A DNA stretch of 64,000 bases from UBA946 sp031550725 (GTDB lineage: Bacteria > Bacillota > Clostridia > Oscillospirales > Ruminococcaceae), in assembly GCA_031550725.1 (NCBI GenBank), contig JAVBOH010000004.1, forward strand, positions 62,001-126,000, in the 5' to 3' direction. Positions 41,595-49,425 of the stretch are shown piece after piece; the stretch's first letter is position 1, and every line of letters starts with the position of its first letter. Under the pieces are notes generated by a model. It was not told where the DNA came from. It searched no databases and was given only the letters and a program-made list of their open reading frames with translations. Position numbers and translations under genes: made by a program.

Positions 41595-43919
41595 TTAACT
41601 ATTTATACCATGCTTAACTCTGTCATGCTCCTCGGCACGCTTAGCATTATTAAATCTGTCAACAGTACCAACCAAATAACCTGTGATACGTCTAATTCTG
41701 TCAAACTTTCTGCCATTAGAGCCATCTTCTCTGCCGCACTTAGGACAAGTATCGCCGATAACACCAGTGTAGCCGCAAATTGGGTCACGGTCAACAGGGT
41801 GGTTAATTGAGCCATAACCAATGCCAGATTCCTTCATGCATCTTACTACCTTTTCAAATGCAGAAAGGTTATTCATTGGGTCACCATCAAGCTCAACATA
41901 GCTGATATGTCCTGCATTTGTAAGCTCATGATATGGTGCTTCAATCTTGATTTTATCGAAAGCATTGATGTTATAATAAACAGGGACATGGAAAGAGTTG
42001 GTATAATAATCTCTGTCTGTAACTCCCTTGATTTTACCAAATTTCTTAGCATCCATGCGGACAAATCTGCCTGAAAGTCCTTCAGCAGGAGTTGCTAGAA
42101 GTGTATAGTTCATGCCTGTGCGTTTTGTTTCTTCATCCATACGATCACGCATACGAGTAACGATTTCTATACCTAAGGCTCTTGCTTCTTCATCCTCACC
42201 ATGATGATTACCTGTCAAAGCCTTTAAGCATTCAGCGATACCGATAAAGCCCATTGAAAGTGTACCATGCTTTAAAACCTCTGCAACGCTGTCATCAGGA
42301 CCTAGCTTTTCGGAATCAATCCATATACCCTGTCCCATTAGGAACGGATAGTTTCTGACGTGCTTTTGACACTGTATCTGAAATCTGTGGTTAAGCTGCT
42401 CGATAACAAGCTCCATTGTATCATCCAAAGCTTCAAAAAAAGCACCAACATTATGGTCAGCCTTTATAGCAAGCCTTGGCAGGTTAATTGATGTAAAGCT
42501 TAAGTTGCCACGACCGGAAACAATTTCACGCTCTGGATCATAAGCATTACCGATAACACGGGTACGGCAGCCCATGTAAGCAACTTCGGAATTATAGTCA
42601 CCCTCTTTATAATACTTAAGATTGTAAGGAGCATCAATAAATGAGAAGTTAGGGAACAATCTCTTTGCAGAAACACGACATGCAAGTTTAAATAAATCAT
42701 AGTTAGGGTCCTCAGGATTATAGTTAATTCCCTCTTTAATCTTAAAGATATGAATTGGAAAAATAGGTGTTTCACCGTTTCCAAGACCAGCTTCATTAGC
42801 AAGCAGGATATTTTTTATAACCATTCTGCCTTCAATTGAAGTATCAAGACCATAGTTAATAGAGCTGAACGGTACCTGTGCGCCTGCACGGCTGTTCATT
42901 GTGTTTAGGTTATGTATCAAAGCCTCCATAGCCTGATAAGTTGCACGGTCAGTTTCTTTCATTGTATTCTTAGCTGTATAATCCTGAACACGCTTAGCTG
43001 TATCAGCATCAATATATCCGCAAAGGAGTTCATACTCAAATTCCTTATAGCCATTGTTATTATCAAGAATTGGATATAAATTTCTCTTTTCATAAATTTC
43101 ATCGGCAATTGTATCAGCAATTTCCTGTCCGTCATCAATGCGAGCAATCATCTCTAAAGCTCTTGCAATGTTATAAACATACTTCTTACGGTATGTTTTC
43201 TTAACGCCGTCTGACATTGCATACTCAAAATTAGGTACACTCTGTCCGCCATGCTGGTCGTTCTGATTAGACTGAATAGCAATACAAGCCAAAGCAGAAT
43301 AGCTGTATATGTCATTTGGCTCACGCAGGAAACCATGTCCTGTTGAAAAACCATCCTTAAAAAGTTTAACCAAATCAATCTGACAGCAAGTTGTTGTCAA
43401 AGTAAGGTAATCCAAATCATGAATATGAATATCGCCATTATTATGAGCATTTGCGTGCTTTGGGTCAAGCACATACATCTCATAGAATTGCTTTGCACCC
43501 TCTGAGCCATACTTTAGCATTGTACCCATAGCAGTGTCACCATTTATATTAGCGTTCTCACGCTTGATATCACTTTCACTTGCAGGCTTGAATGTCAAGT
43601 CCTCATACACCTTCATAAGACGAGTGTTCATCTCACGGGAACGAGTTCTGTCCGAACGGTAAAGGATATAGGACTTAGCTGTTTTAGCATGACCCTCCTC
43701 AACCAAAACCTTTTCAACAAGGTCCTGCACCTGCTCAACAGTAGGTATAGACTTGCCGTAAATATCCTCTATCTTATTGCACACATCAGCAGCAATAGCG
43801 AGTGCTTCATCATAGTTTGTGCCACCGACTGCCTGCGCAGCCTTAAATATAGCCTGTGCAATCTTTTCAATATTAAACGGTGCAGTTCTTCCATCTCTCT
43901 TTTTAATCTGTGTAATCAT
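41595..43919 (-). CDS. nrdD: Anaerobic ribonucleoside-triphosphate reductase NrdD
   Basis: Class III ribonucleotide reductase: makes dNTPs from NTPs with a glycyl radical under anaerobic conditions. About 774 residues. An N-terminal ATP-cone (ITQIKKRDGRTAPFNIEKI, about 2-20) gives allosteric activity control. The C-terminal zinc site is seen as CGYTG and CPKCGREDG. The glycyl-radical loop reads RRITGYLVG near the C-terminus, with Gly as the radical site. The first ATG (43931) abuts the AAAGG Shine-Dalgarno, so ATG 43919 is preferred. Regulated by the upstream NrdR-like boxes (inference). Confidence 0.97.
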   Translation of the reverse strand: MITQIKKRDGRTAPFNIEKIAQAIFKAAQAVGGTNYDEALAIAADVCNKIEDIYGKSIPTVEQVQDLVEKVLVEEGHAKTAKSYILYRSDRTRSREMNTRLMKVYEDLTFKPASESDIKRENANINGDTAMGTMLKYGSEGAKQFYEMYVLDPKHANAHNNGDIHIHDLDYLTLTTTCCQIDLVKLFKDGFSTGHGFLREPNDIYSYSALACIAIQSNQNDQHGGQSVPNFEYAMSDGVKKTYRKKYVYNIARALEMIARIDDGQEIADTIADEIYEKRNLYPILDNNNGYKEFEYELLCGYIDADTAKRVQDYTAKNTMKETDRATYQAMEALIHNLNTMNSRAGAQVPFSSINYGLDTSIEGRMVIKNILLANEAGLGNGETPIFPIHIFKIKEGINYNPEDPNYDLFKLACRVSAKRLFPNFSFIDAPYNLKYYKEGDYNSEVAYMGCRTRVIGNAYDPEREIVSGRGNLSFTSINLPRLAIKADHNVGAFFEALDDTMELVIEQLNHRFQIQCQKHVRNYPFLMGQGIWIDSEKLGPDDSVAEVLKHGTLSMGFIGIAECLKALTGNHHGEDEEARALGIEIVTRMRDRMDEETKRTGMNYTLLATPAEGLSGRFVRMDAKKFGKIKGVTDRDYYTNSFHVPVYYNINAFDKIKIEAPYHELTNAGHISYVELDGDPMNNLSAFEKVVRCMKESGIGYGSINHPVDRDPICGYTGVIGDTCPKCGREDGSNGRKFDRIRRITGYLVGTVDRFNNAKRAEEHDRVKHGINS

Positions 43920-43952
43920 CTGCTGTAACATCCTTTCAAAAGTGTCTAAAAC

Positions 43953-43987
43953 AGCATTAATACAGCTTTAAAAGCTGTATTAATGCT
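43953..43987 (-). promoter_or_regulatory. 16-bp hairpin in the nrdD 5' UTR
   Basis: AGCATTAATACAGCTT (43953-43968) pairs exactly with AAGCTGTATTAATGCT (43972-43987) around a 3-base loop. It ends about 20 bases before the nrdD Shine-Dalgarno, inside the transcript. There is no strong T-tract on the minus strand, so mRNA stability or weak attenuation is more likely than full termination. Confidence 0.7.
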
Positions 43988-43996
43988 TAAATTGAA

Positions 43997-44044
43997 TATC
44001 AACATCTAGGTATACACGTTTTTGTTAACCACAACATCTAGTGT
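43997..44044. promoter_or_regulatory. Candidate paired NrdR boxes
   Basis: Two direct AACATCTAG cores spaced 32 bases apart (43997-44012 and 44029-44044). The promoter-proximal box CCACAACATCTAGTGT matches the published NrdR consensus acaCwAtATaTwGtgt at about 13 of 16 positions; the other is weaker. A spacing of three helical turns is characteristic of NrdR operators. They lie just downstream of the predicted start. Confidence 0.65.
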
Positions 44045-44059
44045 TTTACCCTGTATTAA

Positions 44060-44088
44060 ATTATATACTATTTACTTTTATAAGTCAA
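44060..44088 (-). promoter_or_regulatory. Sigma-A promoter of nrdD
   Basis: Minus strand: TTGACT (44083-44088), 17-base spacer, TATAAT (44060-44065), about 140 bases before nrdD. Confidence 0.85.
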
Positions 44089-44159
44089 CGATTATTATGT
44101 ACAAAAAAATATTTATTTTTGTGCATTTTGGTGTACAGACCAAAGCTTTACAACAAAAA

Positions 44160-44190
44160 ATACCATATGAAATTCACATTCATATGGTAT
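44160..44190 (-). terminator. Terminator of the lipoprotein gene
   Basis: ATACCATATGAA (44160-44171) pairs with TTCATATGGTAT (44179-44190), with TTTTTTG on the minus strand after the stem. Confidence 0.82.
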
Positions 44191-44249
44191 ATAAATTATT
44201 ATTCACCCATAAATAAAATAGTAAAAAGACTCTTTTTATACATTGATTC

Positions 44250-44870
44250 TTAATTACCCCTTGTACTTAAAAATATTGATAATTTATTTTCATTCGGTAT
44301 TATTTTAATGTTTGGTATTCCATCAATGTCATAAGTTATTATTTCTTGATCCTCATAACTTTCATAATTGCTACCTAATAATTTTTTAGCTTTTTCAATT
44401 GAATCAACTAATGTCAGACCATTTATGAATATATAATTTTCACAATCTTGATTTGGTTTATAAAGTCCAATAGTAAACCATAATGTTATGATTTCACAAT
44501 CATTCTCTAATTCATTATAAACAATAGTAGCTATAAAATCATCCTTATAATATAATGACCCAGCTGCTAAATTAGAATTTTCTTCTTGATAAACTGTATC
44601 TCTAATTTCATAACCATCACATAGTTTACTGAAATAAAGGGGTATTTCAATTTTTTGTCCGTTCATATAAATAACTTCATTAAGTTCACCCCATGTCCAC
44701 TCATTTTCAGGTGGTTCAATTGTTTTCATTTGAACTGTTTCAATTGATAAACTTTCTGATTGTTTTGATAAATCATCTTTTTCACAACCAGTTAATATCA
44801 ATAGAAATAATATTAACGTTATGCAATATTGTTTTATATGCAACTTACCCAAATTCTGTTTTTTCATCAT
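44250..44870 (-). CDS. Lipoprotein of unknown function
   Basis: A predicted surface lipoprotein of about 206 residues that I do not recognise. After MMKKQNLGKLHIKQ comes a hydrophobic segment (YCITLILFLLILTG) and the lipobox TGC (Cys about 29). The mature part is acidic, with WTWGELNEVIYMNGQKIEIP (about 57-76), a repeated beta-strand pattern, and a C-terminal ITYDIDGIPNIKIIPNENKL. It looks like a small beta-sandwich domain. AAAGGA is correctly placed before ATG 44870; the earlier in-frame start at 44903 is not supported. It is more AT-rich than the neighbouring translation genes and has no obvious partner. Confidence 0.72.
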   Translation of the reverse strand: MMKKQNLGKLHIKQYCITLILFLLILTGCEKDDLSKQSESLSIETVQMKTIEPPENEWTWGELNEVIYMNGQKIEIPLYFSKLCDGYEIRDTVYQEENSNLAAGSLYYKDDFIATIVYNELENDCEIITLWFTIGLYKPNQDCENYIFINGLTLVDSIEKAKKLLGSNYESYEDQEIITYDIDGIPNIKIIPNENKLSIFLSTRGN

Positions 44871-44894
44871 GTCAAATCCTTTCGAGTACAAAAA

Positions 44895-44920
44895 TCGCTG
44901 CACATTTATGTGTGCAGCGA
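44895..44920 (-). terminator. Terminator of tsf
   Basis: TCGCTGCACA (44895-44904) pairs with TGTGCAGCGA (44911-44920); minus-strand tail TTTTTGTAC. Confidence 0.9.
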
Positions 44921-44953
44921 GATATTAGTGTAAATATAAATTACTTGTAATTA

Positions 44954-45880
44954 TTACTTATTTCCAGTCATGCTAGCAACTTCAGCAGCAAAGTCATCTG
45001 ACTTCTTTTCAATACCTTCGCCCTTTTCAAATCTGATGAAACCAGTAACCTTGATAGAACCGCCAAGCTCCTTAGCAACACTGTCAACATACTTCTGAAC
45101 AGTCATATCGCCGTCTTTAACGAATTCCTGATCAACTAGGCAGTTCTCAGTGTAGAACTTACTGATTTTACCATCAACAATCTTAGCACGAACCTGCTCT
45201 GGCTTAGATGCCATCTTAGGATCTTCAGCCATCTGTGACATCATAATTCTCTTCTCTTCTTCGATAGTTTCAGCAGAAACTTCATCTCTGTTCAAGAAAC
45301 GAGCATTCATAGCAGCAACCTGAAGTGCAACGTCCTTACCACAAGCAAGAAGCTTGTCGTTATCAGCAGCAATATCAGATTCAAGCTTAACAAGAACACC
45401 GATTGTTCCGCCGCCGTGAACGTAAGGAACAACAATACCTTCCATTCTAGCAAAACGACGAACCTTCATGTTCTCACGAATTTTAAGGAATAGCTCCTGC
45501 AATGTTTCTTCAACAGTAGCAGTACCGCCAGCGATTGTAGCAGCATTAAGTGCATCCAAATCAGCTGGGTTAGCAGCGATAACAGTCTTAGCAGCATCAC
45601 TAACGAAATCCTTGAACATCTGATTCTGAGCAACGAAGTCAGTTTCAGAGTTAACTTCAACAATAGCACCTACGCCATTTTCAACAATAGCAGCAACAAG
45701 ACCCTCAGCGGCAATTCTGCCAGCCTTGCTAGCCTGTGTAGCAAGTCCCTTTTCACGCAAGATTACTGTTGCCTTTTCCATATCACCATCAGCTTCAACT
45801 AAAGCCTTTTTACAATCCATCATACCAACGCCAGTCTTCTCTCTTAGAGCAGCAACGTCCTTAGCAGTTATAGCAGCCAT
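44954..45880 (-). CDS. tsf: Elongation factor Ts
   Basis: Guanine-nucleotide exchange factor for EF-Tu. At 308 residues it opens with the UBA-like domain MAAITAKDVAALREKTGVGM and MDCKKALVEADGD (about 22-34), and contains the exchange motif VNSETDFVAQN (about 78-88). The length is full. Downstream of rpsB, as in nearly all bacteria, but separated by a hairpin that may attenuate read-through. TTAGGAGGAAATTCAA gives the ribosome-binding site. Confidence 0.98.
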   Translation of the reverse strand: MAAITAKDVAALREKTGVGMMDCKKALVEADGDMEKATVILREKGLATQASKAGRIAAEGLVAAIVENGVGAIVEVNSETDFVAQNQMFKDFVSDAAKTVIAANPADLDALNAATIAGGTATVEETLQELFLKIRENMKVRRFARMEGIVVPYVHGGGTIGVLVKLESDIAADNDKLLACGKDVALQVAAMNARFLNRDEVSAETIEEEKRIMMSQMAEDPKMASKPEQVRAKIVDGKISKFYTENCLVDQEFVKDGDMTVQKYVDSVAKELGGSIKVTGFIRFEKGEGIEKKSDDFAAEVASMTGNK

Positions 45881-45926
45881 TTGAATTTCCTCCTAATAAA
45901 TATATAATTTATTTTTTTATTCAAAA

Positions 45927-45956
45927 TATGCCCGAGCAATTAAATTGTCGGGCATA
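45927..45956 (-). terminator. rpsB-tsf intergenic hairpin
   Basis: TATGCCCGA (45927-45935) pairs with TCGGGCATA (45948-45956) with a partly self-complementary loop; minus-strand tail TTTTGAATAAA. Probably a partial terminator that tunes tsf. Confidence 0.6.
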
Positions 45957-45997
45957 CTGATTCATTAATTAAATACAGATAATGCCTAATGCCGAAA

Positions 45998-46729
45998 TTA
46001 TTCAGCAGCAGCTTCTGTTTCTGCAGCAGCCTCAGCAGCCTGCTGTTCGCCCTGTCTGCCCTCGATGATAGCGTCAGCCATTGCACCAGCAATAAGCTTA
46101 ACAGCTCTGATAGCATCGTCATTACCAGGAATAACGTAATCAACATCATCAGGATCACAGTTTGTATCTACGATTGCAACTATTGGAATACCAAGTTTCT
46201 TAGCTTCAGCAACTGCAATCTTCTCTTTACGTGGATCAACGATGAATAGTGCACCAGGCAGCTTCTTCATATCCTTGATACCACCAAGGTATTTTTCAAG
46301 CTTCTCAATTTCAAGCTGAAGCTTAATAACTTCCTTCTTAGGTAAAAGATTAAAAGTACCGTCAGTTTCCATAGTGTGTAACTGCTCTAATCTCTTAATT
46401 CTTCTCTGAATAGTCTTGAAGTTAGTCATCATGCCGCCAAGCCATCTAGCGTTTACATAGTGAACGCCTGCACGGATAGCTTCTTCCTTAACGGAATCGC
46501 CAGCCTGCTTTTTTGTACCTACGAAAAGTACAGTGTCGCCGTTTGCAGCAACAGACTTGATGAAAGCATAAGCTTCGTCAAGCTTCTTTACAGTTTTCTG
46601 AAGATCGATAATGTAGATACCGTTTCTTTCAGTGAAAATGTAAGGTGCCATTTTTGGATTCCATCTTCTTGTCTGGTGACCGAAGTGTACGCCAGCTTCG
46701 AGAAGGTGTTTCATTGATACTACGCCCAT
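45998..46729 (-). CDS. rpsB: 30S ribosomal protein S2
   Basis: Small-subunit ribosomal protein of 243 residues. The N-terminal signature MKHLLEAGVHFGHQTRRWNP (about 6-25) and the central FVGTKKQAGDSVKEEA, RWLGGMMTNF and VDPRKEKIAVAEA are diagnostic; the C-terminus is the usual Ala/Glu-rich tail. Start preceded by TTAGGAGGAACTACAA. First gene of rpsB-tsf. The transcript has a leader of about 145 bases from the promoter at 46885-46913. Confidence 0.98.
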   Translation of the reverse strand: MGVVSMKHLLEAGVHFGHQTRRWNPKMAPYIFTERNGIYIIDLQKTVKKLDEAYAFIKSVAANGDTVLFVGTKKQAGDSVKEEAIRAGVHYVNARWLGGMMTNFKTIQRRIKRLEQLHTMETDGTFNLLPKKEVIKLQLEIEKLEKYLGGIKDMKKLPGALFIVDPRKEKIAVAEAKKLGIPIVAIVDTNCDPDDVDYVIPGNDDAIRAVKLIAGAMADAIIEGRQGEQQAAEAAAETEAAAE

Positions 46730-46878
46730 TTGTAGTTCCTCCTAATTGGTTTTTAAATTTTTTCCTCCACACGACTTAGCTTATCGTCAACTCTTGATAA
46801 CAAAAGCACCAAACGATAAAAATACATGTGTGTGAATTTGCATTGCAAACGCTATAAAAACAAGCTCTTTGCAATTGC
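46730..46878 (-). promoter_or_regulatory. Long rpsB leader, possible S2 autoregulatory region
   Basis: The predicted 5' UTR of rpsB is about 145 bases and contains a separate GGAGG-containing stretch as well as the true Shine-Dalgarno. Its length and position suit a ribosomal-protein autoregulatory leader, but I cannot match it to a known class by eye. Confidence 0.35.
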
Positions 46879-46884
46879 TTTAAT

Positions 46885-46913
46885 ATTATACCATATTTCC
46901 CACGAAATTACAA
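46885..46913 (-). promoter_or_regulatory. Sigma-A promoter of rpsB-tsf
   Basis: Minus strand: TTGTAA (46908-46913), 17-base spacer, consensus TATAAT (46885-46890). Confidence 0.85.
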
Positions 46914-46922
46914 GGACATTTT

Positions 46923-47216
46923 TTACGTGATTTTAGACAATTTTTTCGGAATTACAATATGTCTTTTTGCCAATTCTGTTTCATCAAGTGAAATAAGTAT
47001 GGTATCTTCGCCAACAACCTCAATATCCCTGCACCTAATAACAAGGTCATCATCACGTCCAAGAAGTCCAAAAAAACGACTTCTGCCATAGACAACAAAT
47101 GCTTTAACACTGGCATCAGCAGTATCAAATTCGAGGTCATCAACATATCCAAGACGTGCACCATTTTTGATATTTATAATTTCTTTTGTGCGGATTTCTG
47201 ATAACGTACATTTCAT
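46923..47216 (-). CDS. YlmC/YmxH-family PRC-barrel protein
   Basis: Small protein of 97 residues of the YlmC/YmxH family, single PRC-barrel domains common in spore-forming Firmicutes. It starts MKCTLSEIRTKEIINIKNGA and contains RLGYVDDLEFD (about 22-32), the FFGLLGRDDDLVIRCRDIEV run (about 48-67) and a C-terminal basic strand. Function is not established; members are often linked to sporulation. A TTG nine bases upstream is in frame, but ATG 47216 is better spaced from AAAGGGG. The Shine-Dalgarno is buried in a long 5'-UTR hairpin. Confidence 0.87.
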   Translation of the reverse strand: MKCTLSEIRTKEIINIKNGARLGYVDDLEFDTADASVKAFVVYGRSRFFGLLGRDDDLVIRCRDIEVVGEDTILISLDETELAKRHIVIPKKLSKIT

Positions 47217-47221
47217 AAAAA

Positions 47222-47277
47222 ACAAGCCCCTTTCAGCGAATAACCATTTATTTCAGCATATTCGAAAGCAGGCTTGT
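47222..47277 (-). promoter_or_regulatory. 5'-UTR hairpin burying the ymxH-like Shine-Dalgarno
   Basis: On the minus strand ACAAGCC pairs with GGCTTGT, CTTT with AAAG and CGAATA with TATTCG, in order, closing a 16-base loop. The AAAGGGG Shine-Dalgarno is in the 3' strand, six to ten bases from the start codon. A TATAAT (about 47279-47284) just upstream would start the transcript at the foot of the hairpin. Confidence 0.65.
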
Positions 47278-47330
47278 ATTATACTAATTGTCCCAGAATA
47301 TTTAAAAGGTGCATTTCACTCGCTAAATCA

Positions 47331-48104
47331 TTAAAAAAACATGTCCCCTGCTTTGTTGTTATTAGAATGCTTATTAGAAAGTACAGGACGTCTTCCCACA
47401 GGCTCTAATGAATTTTGCATAGTCTTTACTCTTTCAAGCCATATTTCACTGAAATTATCTTTCGATGTAAACTTTCTTGGCTCATCAAAAACAATCCTTG
47501 TCGGATGATATATTGAAACCTGTTCAATAAACATATTTACAATCGGAACATCAGCCTTTACTGAAATTTTTTGCAAAGCTGATGAAATTCTTTCAGGACT
47601 GTTATTGTTAAAATCAGAAATAGTGCCTTGGCTAAATAACAGGTAATGCTTATTTTCATCATCACTTTTGAAATAATTCACAGCATCATTAAGCATACCC
47701 TTTATACTTGACATCGATGTGCGTTCCAGTCCATAAAGATTATAATGTGCATTTAAAAAATCTTTAAGCTTTTCATTATTTGTCCAGTCTGTTTTCGCAA
47801 CTATTCGCACGTTAGGTATCAAAAGACCCAAAACAATCGCATCAAAATCACTTACATGGTTAGGTGCAAAAATATAGCGGTTATTAACCATATCAGGAGC
47901 ATTAATAACTTCAATGTTAAACAAGGAAACTAATCCCCTTTTAAATTCGTCTGTTATCATAGGATTTAATCCCATGTCCTTTACAATATCAAACAGCTTT
48001 GCACTAACCTTAACAGCAGCATCACCGCTATATGCATAAGTATTACCCGATTCTTTAATATAGCTCTCAAAAATTTTATAATTCTCTGTATTTAATTCAC
48101 CCAT
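47331..48104 (-). CDS. PlsC-like glycerolipid acyltransferase
   Basis: Probable acyl-CoA/ACP acyltransferase of about 257 residues. Motif I is NHVSDFD in FAPNHVSDFDAIVLG (H-x4-D, about 83-97). Motif III reads LLFSQGTISDF (about 155-165), a variant of FPEGTRS with Gln for Glu. This suits a phospholipid-synthesis acyltransferase, although the altered motif III makes substrate and even activity uncertain. The C-terminal 25 residues are Asn/Lys-rich. GTG 48119 is in frame and overlaps the AAAGGG Shine-Dalgarno; ATG 48104 is preferred. Confidence 0.78.
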   Translation of the reverse strand: MGELNTENYKIFESYIKESGNTYAYSGDAAVKVSAKLFDIVKDMGLNPMITDEFKRGLVSLFNIEVINAPDMVNNRYIFAPNHVSDFDAIVLGLLIPNVRIVAKTDWTNNEKLKDFLNAHYNLYGLERTSMSSIKGMLNDAVNYFKSDDENKHYLLFSQGTISDFNNNSPERISSALQKISVKADVPIVNMFIEQVSIYHPTRIVFDEPRKFTSKDNFSEIWLERVKTMQNSLEPVGRRPVLSNKHSNNNKAGDMFF

Positions 48105-48142
48105 AATTTTATAATCCACCCTTTGTGTTATACTAATCCTAC

Positions 48143-48163
48143 TTTAAAATGCTTGCATTTAAA
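48143..48163. repeat. Short hairpin related to the 19195 repeat
   Basis: TTTAAAATGC-TT-GCATTTAAA uses the same arms as the hairpin at 19209-19230, only the loop differs (TT against TAC). Confidence 0.5.
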
Positions 48164-48251
48164 GATTCTTTGCAAAGCAATGAAATCGCCGAATTAAATG
48201 CAATTGTTTTAATTTAGAAATAGTAATTAGAATAAACAATGTTTTGAAATA

Positions 48252-48794
48252 CTACTTGATTTTTTTCAAAAAAGTAGGTCTGAACCATTTAATATAAACG
48301 GAAATGACCATGTTAAGCATTGCCTCATACATAATAAAAACGATATTTCCGAAACCCAGCATACCGAAGGCAAGGTATTCATTAAAGAAACCAAATTCCT
48401 CAAAGAAATCAACCGAGCCTAAAATACTAACCATAATATGATAAATGCAAACGATAGCGATATTAAAAGCAACAATTTTTAATATCCATTGAAACGCCTT
48501 GGATTTAAGTCGTTCAATAAGCATTTTGAGCACCGGATAATATCCAAAAAACAATATAAACATCACAGCTGCATCTTTATCTGGAGTGACAAAAAGCGAA
48601 AGCACCGCAACAGCAGCATATGTTACAAACGCCCATGGTATATCAATTTCGATAGCAACAACCGCAATAAAAAGTCCTGAAAACACAGGAAGTGTCATCG
48701 ACAGCACCGGAAACACAGCAGTAAGGAACATCATAAGCAGACATAATGACGCAACAACACCGCCCAAAGCTACTTTATAGCTAACCTTTTTCAT
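48252..48794 (-). CDS. Polytopic membrane protein of unknown function
   Basis: A 180-residue protein with about five membrane segments (for example ASLCLLMMFLTAVFPVLSMT at about 15-34 and ILKIVAFNIAIVCIYHIMVS at about 104-123). The opening VALGGVVASLCLLMMFL and the overall size resemble small-molecule S-components or related membrane proteins of Clostridia, but I cannot assign a substrate. The loop TPDKDAAVMFILFFGYYPV is a useful search seed. It is the last gene of a minus-strand run after the J-domain-like and DUF5685 genes. Confidence 0.8.
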   Translation of the reverse strand: MKKVSYKVALGGVVASLCLLMMFLTAVFPVLSMTLPVFSGLFIAVVAIEIDIPWAFVTYAAVAVLSLFVTPDKDAAVMFILFFGYYPVLKMLIERLKSKAFQWILKIVAFNIAIVCIYHIMVSILGSVDFFEEFGFFNEYLAFGMLGFGNIVFIMYEAMLNMVISVYIKWFRPTFLKKIK

Positions 48795-48826
48795 CTGCTT
48801 ACACCCTCTTTACAATCTAAATAAAA

Positions 48827-49378
48827 TCAACAGCATGGAATACAATCAGCACCCATACATTCGCAGCAGCAATCGGCACAGATAAGTCCCTGACACACAG
48901 TGCAAACACCACACTGTGACCCTTGACTGCCTGACGAATTATTATCCTCACCGCTACCGTTCATATAACCATTTTTTCTGTCATTCATATGCTTGAAAGC
49001 CTTTGAATACTCAGCATTTGACGGGTCAAGTTCTTTCGCTTTGTTGAAATACATATAAGCATCATTAAGCCAGCCTTTGCTGTAATAAACAGTACCCATC
49101 AAAAAGTTCCATTCAGCAGTAGAGCTGTCAAGCCCTGTTAAAAGCTTGTCCGCTTCATCATATCTATTCTGCTTGATTAGACTTCGAACCTCTATATAAC
49201 CGTTATTAGTGGTATTACCTCTGCGTTTGTTCATGATGGCATCATAAGCAGAATTAAGCTCTGCAAGTTTGCGTTCGCTGTTCATATAACGCTGCACTTG
49301 TGTGCGGTATGCGAGTTTTACTTCATCCTCCGAAGAATTTTCGGGAATACCTAGAATTTTATATGGATCATTTGGCAT
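48827..49378 (-). CDS. J-domain-like/TPR protein with cysteine-rich tail, HPD missing
   Basis: A 183-residue protein in three parts. Residues 1-55 are clearly J-domain-like (DPYKILGIPENSSEDEVKLA and LAELNSAYDAIM), but the loop that should hold HPD reads QRYMNSERK, so the DnaK-activating tripeptide is absent. Residues 60-135 contain a TPR-like pair of helices (NFLMGTVYYSKGWLNDAYMY). A low-complexity Asn/Gly/Ser linker leads to the last 28 residues, which contain 11 cysteines. Lies 47 bases after the DUF5685 gene and 32 bases before a membrane-protein gene, so the three are probably one operon. Metal binding by the tail is inference. Confidence 0.85.
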   Translation of the reverse strand: MPNDPYKILGIPENSSEDEVKLAYRTQVQRYMNSERKLAELNSAYDAIMNKRRGNTTNNGYIEVRSLIKQNRYDEADKLLTGLDSSTAEWNFLMGTVYYSKGWLNDAYMYFNKAKELDPSNAEYSKAFKHMNDRKNGYMNGSGEDNNSSGSQGSQCGVCTVCQGLICADCCCECMGADCIPCC

Positions 49379-49425
49379 TTTTTTATATCTTCCTTTAAAT
49401 TATATTCCCCTAAATACATATTAAT

